A DNA stretch of 64,000 nt. Source: LZORAL124-50-18 sp051208045. GTDB taxonomy: Bacteria; Pseudomonadota; Gammaproteobacteria; Pseudomonadales; Oleiphilaceae. The notes under the pieces are model-generated. The model did no database searches. It was not told the origin of the DNA and saw nothing but the letters and a program-made list of their open reading frames with translations. The translations under genes and the position numbers were made by a program. The stretch is taken from assembly GCA_051208045.1 (NCBI GenBank), contig JBPJFY010000001.1:558001-622000 (forward strand), read 5' to 3'. This document shows, one piece after another, positions 43,403 through 52,558 of this stretch (position 1 is its first letter; each line of letters begins with the position of its first letter).

Positions 43403-44710
43403 GTGTTTGATCGTCCTGATACGGGCGAACTGGCCGTGCTGGTTCATATTGATTTTTATGCTGAAACCGACCGCGAAGATCCCGAAGAATTTCGGGACCT
43501 CGTGATTTCCGCCGGCGTAGAGCCGCTGGCCTTTATTACCGGGAGCCGCAGCAGTCCGAATTCGCGCTATTTTGTTGGTGAAGGCAAGCTGGAAGAAATT
43601 CGTCTTGCGGTGGAGGCCAATGAAGCCGAAGTGGTGTTGTTTAACCATGGGCTGTCACCAAGCCAGGCGCGAAACATGGAGCGGGTGCTGAAGTGCCGGG
43701 TGATTGACCGAACCGGCCTGATACTTGATATTTTCGCCCAACGCGCTCGAACGCACGAAGGTAAGCTGCAGGTCGAACTGGCGCAGCTGGAATACCTGTC
43801 GACGCGATTGATTCGAGGCTGGACGCACCTCGAACGCCAGAAAGGCGGGATCGGTCTTCGAGGGCCCGGGGAAACCCAGCTCGAAACCGATCGTCGATTA
43901 TTGCGCGGCCGGATCAAGGCCATCAACGGTCGGCTGGAGAAAGTGCGAAAGCAGCGCGCACAGGGGCGTCGCGCGCGGGAGCGCTCGGAAGTTCCCACTG
44001 TGTCGCTCGTGGGGTATACCAACGCGGGAAAATCCACCCTGTTTAATCGGTTAACGGAATCCGCGGTGTATGCCGCCGATCAGCTGTTTGCGACTCTGGA
44101 CCCTACGCTGCGTCGACTGGATGTACCCGATACCGGCCCGATCATTCTGGCGGACACGGTCGGCTTCATTCGGCACCTGCCACACAAGTTGGTGGAAGCC
44201 TTTCGCGCCACGCTGGAAGAAACCCGTAATGCCCAATTGCTCATTCATGTGATCGACTGCCATGATGAAAACCGTTTGGCCAACATCGAGCAAGTTGAGT
44301 ATGTGTTGGGAGAAATCGACGCAGCGGATATTCCCACGCTCAAGGTCTACAACAAAATTGATTTGCTGGATGAGCCACCCGCTGATCGCATAGATCGTAA
44401 TGAGGATGGAAAGCCCGAGCGCGTGTGGGTATCCGCTCATTCCGGCGAGGGGATCGAAGCGTTGCTGCAGGCTATCGGCGAGTTGCTGACGGAAGAGGTC
44501 TTTCACCGGTGGATACGCCTTCCCCCATCAATGGCCAGAGTGCGGGCCAAACTCTATGCCCTGAATGCGGTTCAGAAGGAAGAGGTGGTGGAAGATGGCT
44601 CCATGTGCCTGCAAGTGCGCATGGCAATGAAAGACTGGCGGCAATTGGTGGCCCAGAATGGTATCAATGAATCATCGATACTGTCCGAAGCCGGGATCTC
44701 ACCTTCGTGA
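43403..44710 (+). CDS. hflX: GTPase HflX, ribosome-splitting factor
   Basis: HflX is a ribosome-associated GTPase that rescues stalled ribosomes under heat stress. The 435-residue protein starts at GTG 43403 with GGAG 8 bases upstream. The N-terminal HflX domain (ALIFDRPDTGE-like FDRPDTGELAVLVHI), the GxGxxGETQLETDRR linker (IGLRGPGETQLETDRR) and the G domain GYTNAGKSTLFN, DTVGFIRHLP and KVYNKIDLL are intact. It lies between hfq and hflK; a gap of 117 bases before hflK contains a possible promoter. Confidence 0.96.
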   Translation: MFDRPDTGELAVLVHIDFYAETDREDPEEFRDLVISAGVEPLAFITGSRSSPNSRYFVGEGKLEEIRLAVEANEAEVVLFNHGLSPSQARNMERVLKCRVIDRTGLILDIFAQRARTHEGKLQVELAQLEYLSTRLIRGWTHLERQKGGIGLRGPGETQLETDRRLLRGRIKAINGRLEKVRKQRAQGRRARERSEVPTVSLVGYTNAGKSTLFNRLTESAVYAADQLFATLDPTLRRLDVPDTGPIILADTVGFIRHLPHKLVEAFRATLEETRNAQLLIHVIDCHDENRLANIEQVEYVLGEIDAADIPTLKVYNKIDLLDEPPADRIDRNEDGKPERVWVSAHSGEGIEALLQAIGELLTEEVFHRWIRLPPSMARVRAKLYALNAVQKEEVVEDGSMCLQVRMAMKDWRQLVAQNGINESSILSEAGISPS

Positions 44711-44754
44711 AAAAAACCTAACAGGGTTGCCGAAGCCCTTGAAGATCAATAGTA

Positions 44755-44785
44755 TTGACCCCAAATCACAGTATTCACGTATATA
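44755..44785 (+). promoter_or_regulatory. Possible hflKC promoter
   Basis: TTGACC (44755-44760; 5 of 6 to consensus) is followed after 19 bases by TATATA (44780-44785). The spacer is long. If used, it would start transcription about 35 bases before hflK. Confidence 0.3.
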
Positions 44786-44827
44786 AACTGACTAACCAAC
44801 AAATTATTACCGTAATGGGAGTTTTGT

Positions 44828-46009
44828 ATGGCCTGGAACGAGCCGGGAGGCAACAAGCAAGACCAGGATCCCTGGGGAGGGGGTAACCGGGGTGGTGATC
44901 AAGGGCCACCGGATCTGGATGAAGCAATTAAAAAAGGCATGGAAAAGCTGAACAAGCTCCTCGGTGGCGGCGGTGGTGGTGGCGGAAGCCAAACCACAGG
45001 GTCACAAGGGGGCGGGGTGATGTTTGTTCTGGCCATGATTGTTTTGGTGATTTTCCTGGTGTTTCAGGCGATTTACACCGTGAACGAACGGGAGCGGGCT
45101 GTTGTTCTGCGTTTTGGTGAGTTTCATTCCGTGGTTGGCCCGGGTCTCCAATGGCGGTTGCCGTTCATCGACAGCATAGAGAAGGTCGATGTTACCAAAG
45201 TGCGGAGTGTGAACTCCCAGGGGCATATGCTGACCGAAGATGAAAACATCGTGGAAGTCGTTATTCAGGTGCAGTACCAGATTGCTGACCCGAAGGCCTT
45301 CACACTGGATATTCGTGATGCAGAGCGCACCATGAACTATGCCACAGACAGTGTGCTGAGACATGAAGTGGGCAGTTCCGAGCTGAACCAGGTGTTGACC
45401 GAAGGGCGTACCGCGCTTGCCATCAAGGTACAGGATCGATTGCAAAACTATCTGGATGCCTACCACTCAGGACTCTTGATCAGCAAAGTGAACATCGAAG
45501 ATACCTACGCACCGAAAGAGGTGCAGGCAGCATTCCGTGACGTTCAGAGTGCGAAAGAAGATGAGCAGCGAGAGATTAACCAGGCGGAACAATACGTGAA
45601 CAAAGTGGTGCCGGAATCCCGTGGTGCGGCACAGCGTATTCTGGAAGAAGCCAATGCCTACAAGCAGGAAATCATTGCAAAGGCAGAGGGTGAAACTGCC
45701 CGCTTCCTGAAGTTGAAGAGTGTATATGCACAGGCGCCGGAAGTGACGCGAGAGCGTATGTATCTGGAAACGCTGGAAAAAGTCATGTCGGCCAGTCCTA
45801 AGGTTTTGGTGGATGTGCAAGGAGGTAACAACATGATGTACCTGCCGCTGGATCGCATTGCCGGCAAGTCAACATCGAGCATCAATCTGGGTGGTTCGAT
45901 GTCCCAGGATGAACGCGGTATGACACAGACCGATATCGAAGCCATTGCCGACCGGGTGTTGAATGAACTCCGAACACGTCAGACCACCAGTTCAAGGAGG
46001 GGTAGATAA
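44828..46009 (+). CDS. hflK: FtsH protease modulator HflK
   Basis: HflK and HflC form a large membrane cage with the FtsH protease and adjust its substrate choice. The 393-residue protein has a Gly/Asn-rich N-terminus ending in a poly-Gly run (GGGGGGG, about 40-50), a transmembrane helix at about 58-80, and an SPFH/band-7 domain (YTVNERERAVVLRFGEFH) with a long coiled coil to the C-terminus (INQAEQYVNKVVPESRGAAQ). The stop and hflC start overlap as TAATG, so equal synthesis is expected. Confidence 0.97.
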   Translation: MAWNEPGGNKQDQDPWGGGNRGGDQGPPDLDEAIKKGMEKLNKLLGGGGGGGGSQTTGSQGGGVMFVLAMIVLVIFLVFQAIYTVNERERAVVLRFGEFHSVVGPGLQWRLPFIDSIEKVDVTKVRSVNSQGHMLTEDENIVEVVIQVQYQIADPKAFTLDIRDAERTMNYATDSVLRHEVGSSELNQVLTEGRTALAIKVQDRLQNYLDAYHSGLLISKVNIEDTYAPKEVQAAFRDVQSAKEDEQREINQAEQYVNKVVPESRGAAQRILEEANAYKQEIIAKAEGETARFLKLKSVYAQAPEVTRERMYLETLEKVMSASPKVLVDVQGGNNMMYLPLDRIAGKSTSSINLGGSMSQDERGMTQTDIEAIADRVLNELRTRQTTSSRRGR

Positions 46010-46902
46010 TGAGTGGACGATTGCTTGGATTAATGGTGGCGGTGCTCGCCGTGTACCTGATCGGTAGCGGGAGCCTGTATATCATTGAAGAAAAAGAGCG
46101 CGGTGTGCTGTTGCGCTTCGGCAAACTGAATGAGTCCAATATCGAGCCTGGCCTGCACTTCAAAGTGCCCTTCATCGATCAGGTGCTGAAGTTTGATACG
46201 CGCGTGCTGACGCTGGATTCGCCTGAACGGGAATACCTCACCATTGAGCAAAAGCCGCTGGTGGTGGACTCCTACGCGACCTGGCGGATTGTGGATGTGG
46301 CCAAGTTCTACAAATCCACCTCCGGCGATGAACGTCGCGCCGTGTCCTTGATGTCTTCACGTATCGATAACGGGCTACGGGATCAGTTTGGTGTGCGCAC
46401 CATGCATGAAGTCATTTCCGGTGAGCGGGACGAGCTTATGCATGAAATTACCCGAATTATTGATCAGTTCACGAAAAACGAGTTCGGAATCGAAGTATTG
46501 GATATTCGCGTGAAGGCGATTGATCTGCCTACCGACGTCAGTAATGACGTATATCGACGAATGCGTACTGCCCGTGAAAAGATTGCCCAGGATCATCGCT
46601 CGAAAGGTAAGGAGCTCGCTGAGGGGATTCGTGCGGATGCCGATCGTCAAAAAACGATCATTGAAGCGGAAGCCTATCGTGACTCCGAGCGTATTCGTGG
46701 TGAAGGCGACGAGATCGCTGCCAAGACATACGCTGATGCGTATAACCAGGATAAAGAGTTTTATGCGTTTTATCGCAGCCTGAAAGCCTATGAGAAAACC
46801 TTCACTGCGAATGGTGACCTCATGGTCATTGATCCGGAGAGTGATTTTCTGCGCTATTTGAAAGACTCTCAGGGGCAGCGACCCGCCACAGCGAAGCCTT
46901 GA
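46009..46902 (+). CDS. hflC: FtsH protease modulator HflC
   Basis: The partner of HflK, 297 residues, with one N-terminal transmembrane helix (LLGLMVAVLAVYLIGSG) and an SPFH domain (YIIEEKERGVLLRFGKLNES) followed by a coiled coil rich in Glu, Ala and Arg (ELAEGIRADADRQKTIIEAE). AAGGAGGGG precedes the ATG, which overlaps the hflK stop. A strong terminator follows at 46934-46975, so hflC probably ends this transcription unit. Confidence 0.97.
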   Translation: MSGRLLGLMVAVLAVYLIGSGSLYIIEEKERGVLLRFGKLNESNIEPGLHFKVPFIDQVLKFDTRVLTLDSPEREYLTIEQKPLVVDSYATWRIVDVAKFYKSTSGDERRAVSLMSSRIDNGLRDQFGVRTMHEVISGERDELMHEITRIIDQFTKNEFGIEVLDIRVKAIDLPTDVSNDVYRRMRTAREKIAQDHRSKGKELAEGIRADADRQKTIIEAEAYRDSERIRGEGDEIAAKTYADAYNQDKEFYAFYRSLKAYEKTFTANGDLMVIDPESDFLRYLKDSQGQRPATAKP

Positions 46903-46933
46903 GCGCGCTAAAAAGCACGTACGGGTAAAAAAT

Positions 46934-46975
46934 AACCGGGAAGGAATCGTTTGAAACGGCCTTCCCGGTTTTTTT
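46934..46975 (+). terminator. Strong intrinsic terminator after hflC
   Basis: An 11-base stem, AACCGGGAAGG paired with CCTTCCCGGTT (46934-46944 and 46960-46970), is followed by a run of T. It separates hflKC from the downstream yjeT-hisZ-purA unit. Confidence 0.9.
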
Positions 46976-47043
46976 ATGCGCCATAAAAAGGTAAAATCCG
47001 CACCCCTTGGTCGAAAAAAATGTTCTAGCGGAATTCAACGGGT

Positions 47044-47244
47044 ATGAACGATCAGTCAATGTGGCAGGATATCGCCGTCGCATTCAGTCTTATGCTGGTT
47101 TTGGAAGGTGTGATACCGTTCCTCTATCCGGACCGTTGGAAGAATATGGTAGAAGCGCTCGCCCGAATTGACAGCCGCACAATGCGCATCATGGGGCTGG
47201 TGAGCATGCTGGCCGGAACGGCTTTATTATACTGGGTGCGTTAA
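47044..47244 (+). CDS. yjeT: DUF2065 family small membrane protein (YjeT)
   Basis: A 66-residue protein with two predicted transmembrane helices (IAVAFSLMLVLEGVIPFLYP and MRIMGLVSMLAGTALLYWV) joined by a short basic loop (DRWKNMVEALARID). This matches the DUF2065/YjeT family, which sits between hflC and purA in many gammaproteobacteria. No function is known to me. hisZ starts 32 bases downstream. Confidence 0.9.
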   Translation: MNDQSMWQDIAVAFSLMLVLEGVIPFLYPDRWKNMVEALARIDSRTMRIMGLVSMLAGTALLYWVR

Positions 47245-47276
47245 GTACCTGACCCTTCTAAAAGTGACGATGGATA

Positions 47277-48464
47277 ATGACCGAAGTGAATCGCTGGCTA
47301 CTGCCAGATGGCGTGGATGAACTCCTGCCGCCTGAAGCCTGGAAAGCGGAATTTCTCCGCAGAACGCTGTTGGATTTGTATCGGGGGTGGGGTTATGAAC
47401 TGATCTCGCCACCGCTCATCGAGTTCCTGGAATCGCTGTATACCGGCACCGGGAATGATCTGGATCTTCAAACATTCAAAGTCACGGATCAACTGTCCGG
47501 GCGCATGATGGGGGTGCGGGCCGACATTACGCCTCAGGCTGCGCGCATCGACGCCCATTGCCTCAAAAGCCAAGGCGTGAGCCGACTGTGTTATGCGGAT
47601 GCTGTATTGCACACCAAGCCCGAGAACCAGCTGAAAGGTAGAACACCACTGCAGGTCGGGTGTGAGTTGTTCGGCAGTGCAGAGCTTGGCAGTGACGTCG
47701 AAGTGTTGCGGTTGATGGTGGAAACCCTGAAGGCGGCGAACGCGCCTGCCATTCATGTCGACCTGTCTCATGTGGGTATTTCACGCAGTCTGCTTGATCA
47801 TTCAGCGTTGTCACCTTCATCGTCCCGGCTGGTACGCGATGCGTTGGCGCGAAAGTCTGTACCGGACCTTGTGGCCTTGGTAGAAGCGCTTGCGCTGGAT
47901 TCCGAACTCGCTGCGCAACTGACCGCGCTTCCCCGTTTAACGGGAGACGCCTCGGTGCTGGCAACGGCGAGAGCAGTATTGGATGGCAAGGATGAGCGCA
48001 TTGAGCAGGCACTGAATCACCTTGAAACGATTGGTAACAAGCTTGCGAGCCTGTACCCGGATATCCGTATCAGCTATGACCTCTGTGAGCTGCGCGGATA
48101 TAACTATCATACCGGGTTGGTGTTCACCGGCTTTGGAGATTTCTCCGGGTATGCGGTCGCCAAAGGCGGCAGATACGATCGCATTGGCAAGGATTTCGGC
48201 AGCGCGCGACCGGCGACGGGATTCAGTGTGGATCTCAAGTCACTGGTGCATTATTTGGATCGTGGACAACAATCCGATAAAATCTACGCCCCTGGGGGAG
48301 AAGATCCCGCCCTGGATGAGTTGATCCGTTCCTTGAGAGCAGAGCATGTGGTTCTGCAGGCGGTGGGTGTGGATGAAACGCCGGAGCGTTCTGGCTGTGC
48401 CAGACAAATCGTTAATATTGATGGAACCTGGCAGGTTGTGCCGGTTTCTGAACAGCAATCCTGA
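47277..48464 (+). CDS. hisZ: ATP phosphoribosyltransferase regulatory subunit
   Basis: HisZ is a catalytically inactive histidyl-tRNA synthetase paralogue that binds the short form of HisG and gives histidine feedback control. The 395-residue protein has class II synthetase-like blocks (WGYELISPPLIEFLESL, MGVRADITPQAARIDAH, YNYHTGLVFTGF-like GYNYHTGLVF, KGGRYDRIGKDFG) but lacks the anticodon domain of HisRS. Its presence predicts a short-form HisG elsewhere. It directly precedes purA, 18 bases away, as in pseudomonads. Confidence 0.96.
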   Translation: MTEVNRWLLPDGVDELLPPEAWKAEFLRRTLLDLYRGWGYELISPPLIEFLESLYTGTGNDLDLQTFKVTDQLSGRMMGVRADITPQAARIDAHCLKSQGVSRLCYADAVLHTKPENQLKGRTPLQVGCELFGSAELGSDVEVLRLMVETLKAANAPAIHVDLSHVGISRSLLDHSALSPSSSRLVRDALARKSVPDLVALVEALALDSELAAQLTALPRLTGDASVLATARAVLDGKDERIEQALNHLETIGNKLASLYPDIRISYDLCELRGYNYHTGLVFTGFGDFSGYAVAKGGRYDRIGKDFGSARPATGFSVDLKSLVHYLDRGQQSDKIYAPGGEDPALDELIRSLRAEHVVLQAVGVDETPERSGCARQIVNIDGTWQVVPVSEQQS

Positions 48465-48482
48465 TGGGAACTGAGAAAGCGC

Positions 48483-49775
48483 ATGGGTAAGAACGTAGTA
48501 GTATTGGGCACTCAATGGGGTGACGAAGGCAAAGGTAAAATCGTTGACCTGTTGACAGAGCAGGTGAGTGCGGTCGTACGTTTTCAGGGTGGTCACAATG
48601 CTGGACACACTCTGGTTATTGACGGTGAGAAAACCGTGCTTCATCTGATTCCCTCCGGCATTCTGCGAGAAAACGTTGAGTGTTTGATTGGCAATGGCGT
48701 TGTGCTGGCGCCGGATGCGCTGATGAAGGAAATCGCGGAGCTGGAAGAGAAAGGCGTGCCGGTGCGTCAGCGGCTGCGTGTGAGTCCTGCCTGCCCTTTG
48801 ATTCTGCCGGTGCATGTGGCGCTGGACCAAGCGCGTGAAAAGGCGCGCGGTAAAGATGCTATCGGCACGACGGGCCGCGGTATTGGTCCGGCCTATGAGG
48901 ACAAGGTTTCTCGCCGTGGATTGCGTGTGGGGGATTTGCTGAATATTGAGCGCTTCAAGGAAAAGTTGAAAACGTTGCTGGAATATCACAACTTCGTGCT
49001 TGAAAACTTTTACCAGGCGGCACCTGTTTCCTACGAGGAAGTGCTTGAGGTAGCTATTGGCTGGGCAGAAGAGTTGCGACCGATGGTTACCGACATCGTG
49101 GACAGTCTGCACTCCTACCGTAAAGAGAGTAAAAACATTCTGTTCGAAGGTGCACAGGGCTCATTGCTGGATATTGATCACGGTACATACCCCTTTGTGA
49201 CGTCCTCAAATACCACCGCAGGTGGAACGGCGACGGGCAGTGGGTTTGGGCCGCTGTACCTGGATTACATTCTGGGAATCACCAAGGCTTACACGACGCG
49301 TGTAGGCTCCGGGCCTTTTCCAACGGAGTTGTTTGACGAGCAGGGCGCACACCTGGCCAAACGAGGTCACGAATTTGGTGCGACCACCGGACGTCCACGT
49401 CGTTGTGGCTGGTTTGATGCCGTCGCTTTACGGCATGCCATCCAAATCAACAGCGTTTCGGGCATCTGCTTGACCAAGCTTGACGTGCTGGATGGTTTGG
49501 AAACCGTGCGGGTTTGTGTAGGGTATCGTGCCAATGGGGAGACCTTGGAGCGCCCACCGGTAGACTGTGAAGATTATGGCGCCATTGAGCCGGTGTTTGA
49601 GGAACTGCCTGGCTGGTCTGAGAGTACGGTTGGTGCCAAGTCTTTGGAAGACCTGCCTGAAAATGCCCGAAGCTACATTGCCTTTTTAGAAAAGCAGATA
49701 GAAGCGCCGATTGATATTATTTCGACGGGTCCAGACCGCAACGAAACCATCGTGTTACGTCACCCGTTCAGCTGA
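48483..49775 (+). CDS. purA: Adenylosuccinate synthetase
   Basis: PurA joins IMP and aspartate using GTP, the first committed step to AMP. The 430-residue protein begins MGKNVVVLGTQWGDEGKGKIVD, containing the GDEGKGK P-loop, followed by FQGGHNAGHTLV, GTTGRGIGPAYEDK, FEGAQGSLLDIDHGTYPFVT and the C-terminal GPDRNETI. It is the last gene of the hisZ-purA unit and is followed by a bidirectional terminator shared with the suf operon. Confidence 0.98.
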   Translation: MGKNVVVLGTQWGDEGKGKIVDLLTEQVSAVVRFQGGHNAGHTLVIDGEKTVLHLIPSGILRENVECLIGNGVVLAPDALMKEIAELEEKGVPVRQRLRVSPACPLILPVHVALDQAREKARGKDAIGTTGRGIGPAYEDKVSRRGLRVGDLLNIERFKEKLKTLLEYHNFVLENFYQAAPVSYEEVLEVAIGWAEELRPMVTDIVDSLHSYRKESKNILFEGAQGSLLDIDHGTYPFVTSSNTTAGGTATGSGFGPLYLDYILGITKAYTTRVGSGPFPTELFDEQGAHLAKRGHEFGATTGRPRRCGWFDAVALRHAIQINSVSGICLTKLDVLDGLETVRVCVGYRANGETLERPPVDCEDYGAIEPVFEELPGWSESTVGAKSLEDLPENARSYIAFLEKQIEAPIDIISTGPDRNETIVLRHPFS

Positions 49776-49813
49776 GTCGAGCGGCGTTGACCTAGACCTA
49801 CTGGACCTAGACC

Positions 49814-49839
49814 AAAAAGCCCGCAATCGCGGGCTTTTT
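49814..49839. terminator. Bidirectional terminator between purA and sufE
   Basis: AAAAAGCCCGC-AATC-GCGGGCTTTTT is a perfect 11-base stem with a 4-base loop, with A and T tracts on both sides. It can end both purA and the convergent suf operon. Confidence 0.92.
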
Positions 49840-49894
49840 AATTGTGAAGATACTGTGCGTGCACAGGCGTGTATTCGTCAGGGGTGATTTCGCT

Positions 49895-50341
49895 TCAAGC
49901 CGCCGCCAGGCCTTGCATTTTCTGTAGCATGGCGCGCAGACCATTACCTCGTGTCGGACTGATGTGCCGGAATAGATCCAGCGTACCGAAGATCCCGTCA
50001 ACATCCACATTGCTGATTTCCTGTGCTGTTTTATTGTTCAGCATGCACAGAATAATGGCGGCAAGTCCGCGAACGATTAACGCATCACTGTCAATGAGAA
50101 AATAGTGACGGTTGTCTTCGTCATGATGCAAATGGATCATCCATACCTGGCTCTGACAGCCATGCACCTTATTCGCTTCGGTTTTTTCCGAGTCCGGAAA
50201 CACGGGTAACTTTTTGCCCAGGTCAATAATATAGGCATAGCGTTCTTCCCAGTCGTCAATAAAATCAAAGGTATCGACGACATCGTCAATGGTAACGTCC
50301 GATCCCAACGGGTTGGAAAGAAAAAGTGTCTGTTCAGTCAT
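49895..50341 (-). CDS. sufE: Cysteine desulfuration protein SufE
   Basis: SufE takes the persulfide sulfur from SufS and passes it to SufB. The 148-residue protein has the acceptor Cys62 in KVHGCQSQVW, the family start IDDVVDTFDFIDDWEERYAYIIDLG and the C-terminal LSPTRGNGL-type motif (ISPTRGNGLRAML). It is last in the sufBCDSATE operon. Its ATG lies 41 bases beyond the sufT stop. Confidence 0.96.
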   Translation of the reverse strand: MTEQTLFLSNPLGSDVTIDDVVDTFDFIDDWEERYAYIIDLGKKLPVFPDSEKTEANKVHGCQSQVWMIHLHHDEDNRHYFLIDSDALIVRGLAAIILCMLNNKTAQEISNVDVDGIFGTLDLFRHISPTRGNGLRAMLQKMQGLAAA

Positions 50342-50382
50342 TCGTTCTGGTCTCTTTCAGAGGATTTCGAGCATGCGGGGGC

Positions 50383-50931
50383 TTACAGCAGGCCTAACTC
50401 CAGTTTGGCCTCATCACTCAGCATGTCGTTGTTCCAGGGGGGATCGAAGACCAGCTTCACGTCCACCTCGGTGACATTGGGTACGGCTTCGACTTTGCGC
50501 TTAACATCGTCAGCGATCACTTGTCCCATGCCGCATCCTGGAGCGGTCAGCGTCATCTCGATGTTGACTCTGGGATTGCCTTCAGGGGAGTCATTGAGTA
50601 CATGACAGTGATAGATCAATCCGAGATCAACCACATTGACAGGAATCTCTGGATCATAGACAGATCTCAGTGCTTCCCACACCTGGTTCTCATTAATTGA
50701 GCCGTCTTCCGGTGTGTCAAACGAAGAGTACACGGGTTCTTTGCCCAATCCGTCGGCATCTTTGGCTTCGACGCGTGCCAGATTGCCATTGACCACGACG
50801 GTGTAGGTACCGCCGAGACTTTGTGTGATGGTCACAAAAATGTCCGCCGGGATCATAATCTCCGTACCGGAAGGCACCAGTCGGGCTTCGATTTCTCGTT
50901 TCGTCAGTACAACTTCTCTTTCCGTTGACAT
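50383..50931 (-). CDS. sufT: SUF system protein SufT (DUF59/MIP18 family)
   Basis: A 182-residue protein with the DUF59 core VWEALRSVYDPEIPVNVVDLGLIY and MTLTAPGCGMGQVIADDV, where the Cys of APGCGMG is the conserved one. SufT-type proteins help mature iron-sulfur proteins, especially under high demand, and lie in suf operons of many bacteria. An N-terminal extension of about 80 residues before DUF59 matches the long SufT form (putative Fe-S cluster assembly protein SufT). It lies between sufA and sufE. Confidence 0.9.
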   Translation of the reverse strand: MSTEREVVLTKREIEARLVPSGTEIMIPADIFVTITQSLGGTYTVVVNGNLARVEAKDADGLGKEPVYSSFDTPEDGSINENQVWEALRSVYDPEIPVNVVDLGLIYHCHVLNDSPEGNPRVNIEMTLTAPGCGMGQVIADDVKRKVEAVPNVTEVDVKLVFDPPWNNDMLSDEAKLELGLL

Positions 50932-50938
50932 GCCTACC

Positions 50939-51295
50939 TCAATTTACCGTAAAGCTCTCACCACAGCCGCACTCGCCTGTGACGTTCGGGTTTCTGAAGA
51001 CGAGGGTTTTGTTCAGCCCTTCCGTCACATAGTCGATTTCTGTTCCATTGACGATCGGGAGGTCTTTCCGGCTGATGTATACATCCAGGTCATTGGCAAT
51101 GTGTAGTACTTCGTCGTCGGACCGTGTTTCGGTGGCCAGAGACGTATCGTATTTGTAGCCGGAACACCCTGCTTCTCTGAGTGAAATACGCAAGCCAATC
51201 GCCTGTGTGCTTCTTTTGATCTGATTGACCGTGTGTTCTATTGCTGTCGGGGTCATGCTGATCCCGACCGAAGGAATAAACTGTTCCGCGCTCAT
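50939..51295 (-). CDS. sufA: A-type iron-sulfur carrier SufA
   Basis: A 118-residue HesB/IscA-fold carrier that receives clusters and delivers them to apoproteins. The three conserved cysteines are present: one in REAGCSGYKY and two in GECGCGESF. The start is ATG 51295 with GAGGAGAGGTC immediately upstream; a longer frame reaching 51403 overlaps sufS and is unlikely. It could equally be called IscA- or ErpA-like, but its place between sufS and sufT supports SufA. Confidence 0.93.
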   Translation of the reverse strand: MSAEQFIPSVGISMTPTAIEHTVNQIKRSTQAIGLRISLREAGCSGYKYDTSLATETRSDDEVLHIANDLDVYISRKDLPIVNGTEIDYVTEGLNKTLVFRNPNVTGECGCGESFTVN

Positions 51296-51326
51296 GACCT
51301 CTCCTCTGTGTGACAACCGCGGGCGG

Positions 51327-52553
51327 TTATACGAACATCTTCTGAATTTTGGCCAAGGCGGTAAACAGTGTTTCCACCTCGTCCAGGGTATTGTAGAAAG
51401 CAAACGACGCTCTTGCCGTGCCCGGAATTTGGAATCGATCCATCAGCGGCATGGCGCAGTGATGACCGGTGCGAATCGCAATGCCTTGCTGATCGAGCAG
51501 AGTGCCGATATCGCTTGGGTGCAGCCCTTCAATCAGAAATGAAAGCACCGGCGCTTTCTGGGCCGCTGTACCGATCAGGCGCATGCCTGGAATATCCTGG
51601 CTGAGTTCAGTTGCCCGGTGCAGTAGCGCTTGTTCTCTCTGGTCCACAACCTCAGTGTCCAGCTCGTTCAAATAGTCAATGGCAGCGTTCAGCCCCACTG
51701 CTTCTGCGATGGCCGGTGTGCCTGCTTCAAACTTGTAGGGGAGCTGGTTAAAGGTGGTTTTCTCAAAGGTGACCCGCTCGATCATTTCGCCACCAAACTG
51801 ATAGGGGGGGAGGGCCTCAAGCCGCTCGCGTTTGCCATACAGCACACCAATGCCCGTTGGGCCAAACATTTTGTGCGATGAGAATGCGTAGTAGTCGCAA
51901 TCCAGATCCTGCACATCCACCCGCAGGTGCGGTACCGCCTGAGCGCCATCGATGACGGTGATCGCGCCGGCGTCTTTAGCCTGGCGGATAATTTCCTTGA
52001 CCGGATTAATGGTCCCCAATACGTTGGATATCTGGGTTACGGCGACGATGCGGGTGCGCTCATTAAGCAGTGCCTGAAACGCGGCCATTTCAAGCTCGCC
52101 GGCATCGTTAATGGGGATGACCTTCAAATGGGCTCCTGTGCGCTCACACAGCATTTGCCATGGCACGATGTTGGCGTGATGCTCCATGGTGGAAACGATG
52201 ACTTCGTCGCCTGGCTTCAGCACATGCGCGAAGCCGGGTTGGCCGTAGCCATTCGCGACCAGGTTCATGGCGTCTGTGGTGCCTTTTACCCAGATGATTT
52301 CTGCACTGTCCTTCGCATTGATGAACTGCTGAACTGCCTTACGACTGTTTTCGAAGGCCGTTGTGGCGAGATCCCCAAGGGTGTGTGCGCCACGATGCAC
52401 GTTCGCATGCATGGTGCGATAGTAGTTGTCCATCGCCTCAATGACGCTCAGTGGCTTCTGAGCGCTGGCACCGTTATCCAGGTAAACCAGTGGCTTGCCG
52501 TTCACTTGTTGAGACAGTATTGGAAACTGAGCACGAATCAGGTTCAAGTCCAT
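51327..52553 (-). CDS. sufS: Cysteine desulfurase SufS
   Basis: SufS is a group II PLP-dependent cysteine desulfurase that supplies sulfur for Fe-S clusters. The 408-residue protein has the PLP lysine Lys228 (FSSHKMFGPTGIGVLYG) and the persulfide Cys366 in RTGHHCAMP, the group II signature. HHANIVPWQ and IDGAQAVPH hold cofactor contacts. It follows sufD after 5 bases and precedes sufA; SufE is the expected acceptor. Confidence 0.98.
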   Translation of the reverse strand: MDLNLIRAQFPILSQQVNGKPLVYLDNGASAQKPLSVIEAMDNYYRTMHANVHRGAHTLGDLATTAFENSRKAVQQFINAKDSAEIIWVKGTTDAMNLVANGYGQPGFAHVLKPGDEVIVSTMEHHANIVPWQMLCERTGAHLKVIPINDAGELEMAAFQALLNERTRIVAVTQISNVLGTINPVKEIIRQAKDAGAITVIDGAQAVPHLRVDVQDLDCDYYAFSSHKMFGPTGIGVLYGKRERLEALPPYQFGGEMIERVTFEKTTFNQLPYKFEAGTPAIAEAVGLNAAIDYLNELDTEVVDQREQALLHRATELSQDIPGMRLIGTAAQKAPVLSFLIEGLHPSDIGTLLDQQGIAIRTGHHCAMPLMDRFQIPGTARASFAFYNTLDEVETLFTALAKIQKMFV

Positions 52554-52558
52554 GCGGG

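Noticed and set aside
49789..49813. Direct repeat GACCTAGACC (49789-49798 and 49804-49813) after purA
   Set aside because: Short and without context; it sits just before the terminator and adds nothing that can be supported.
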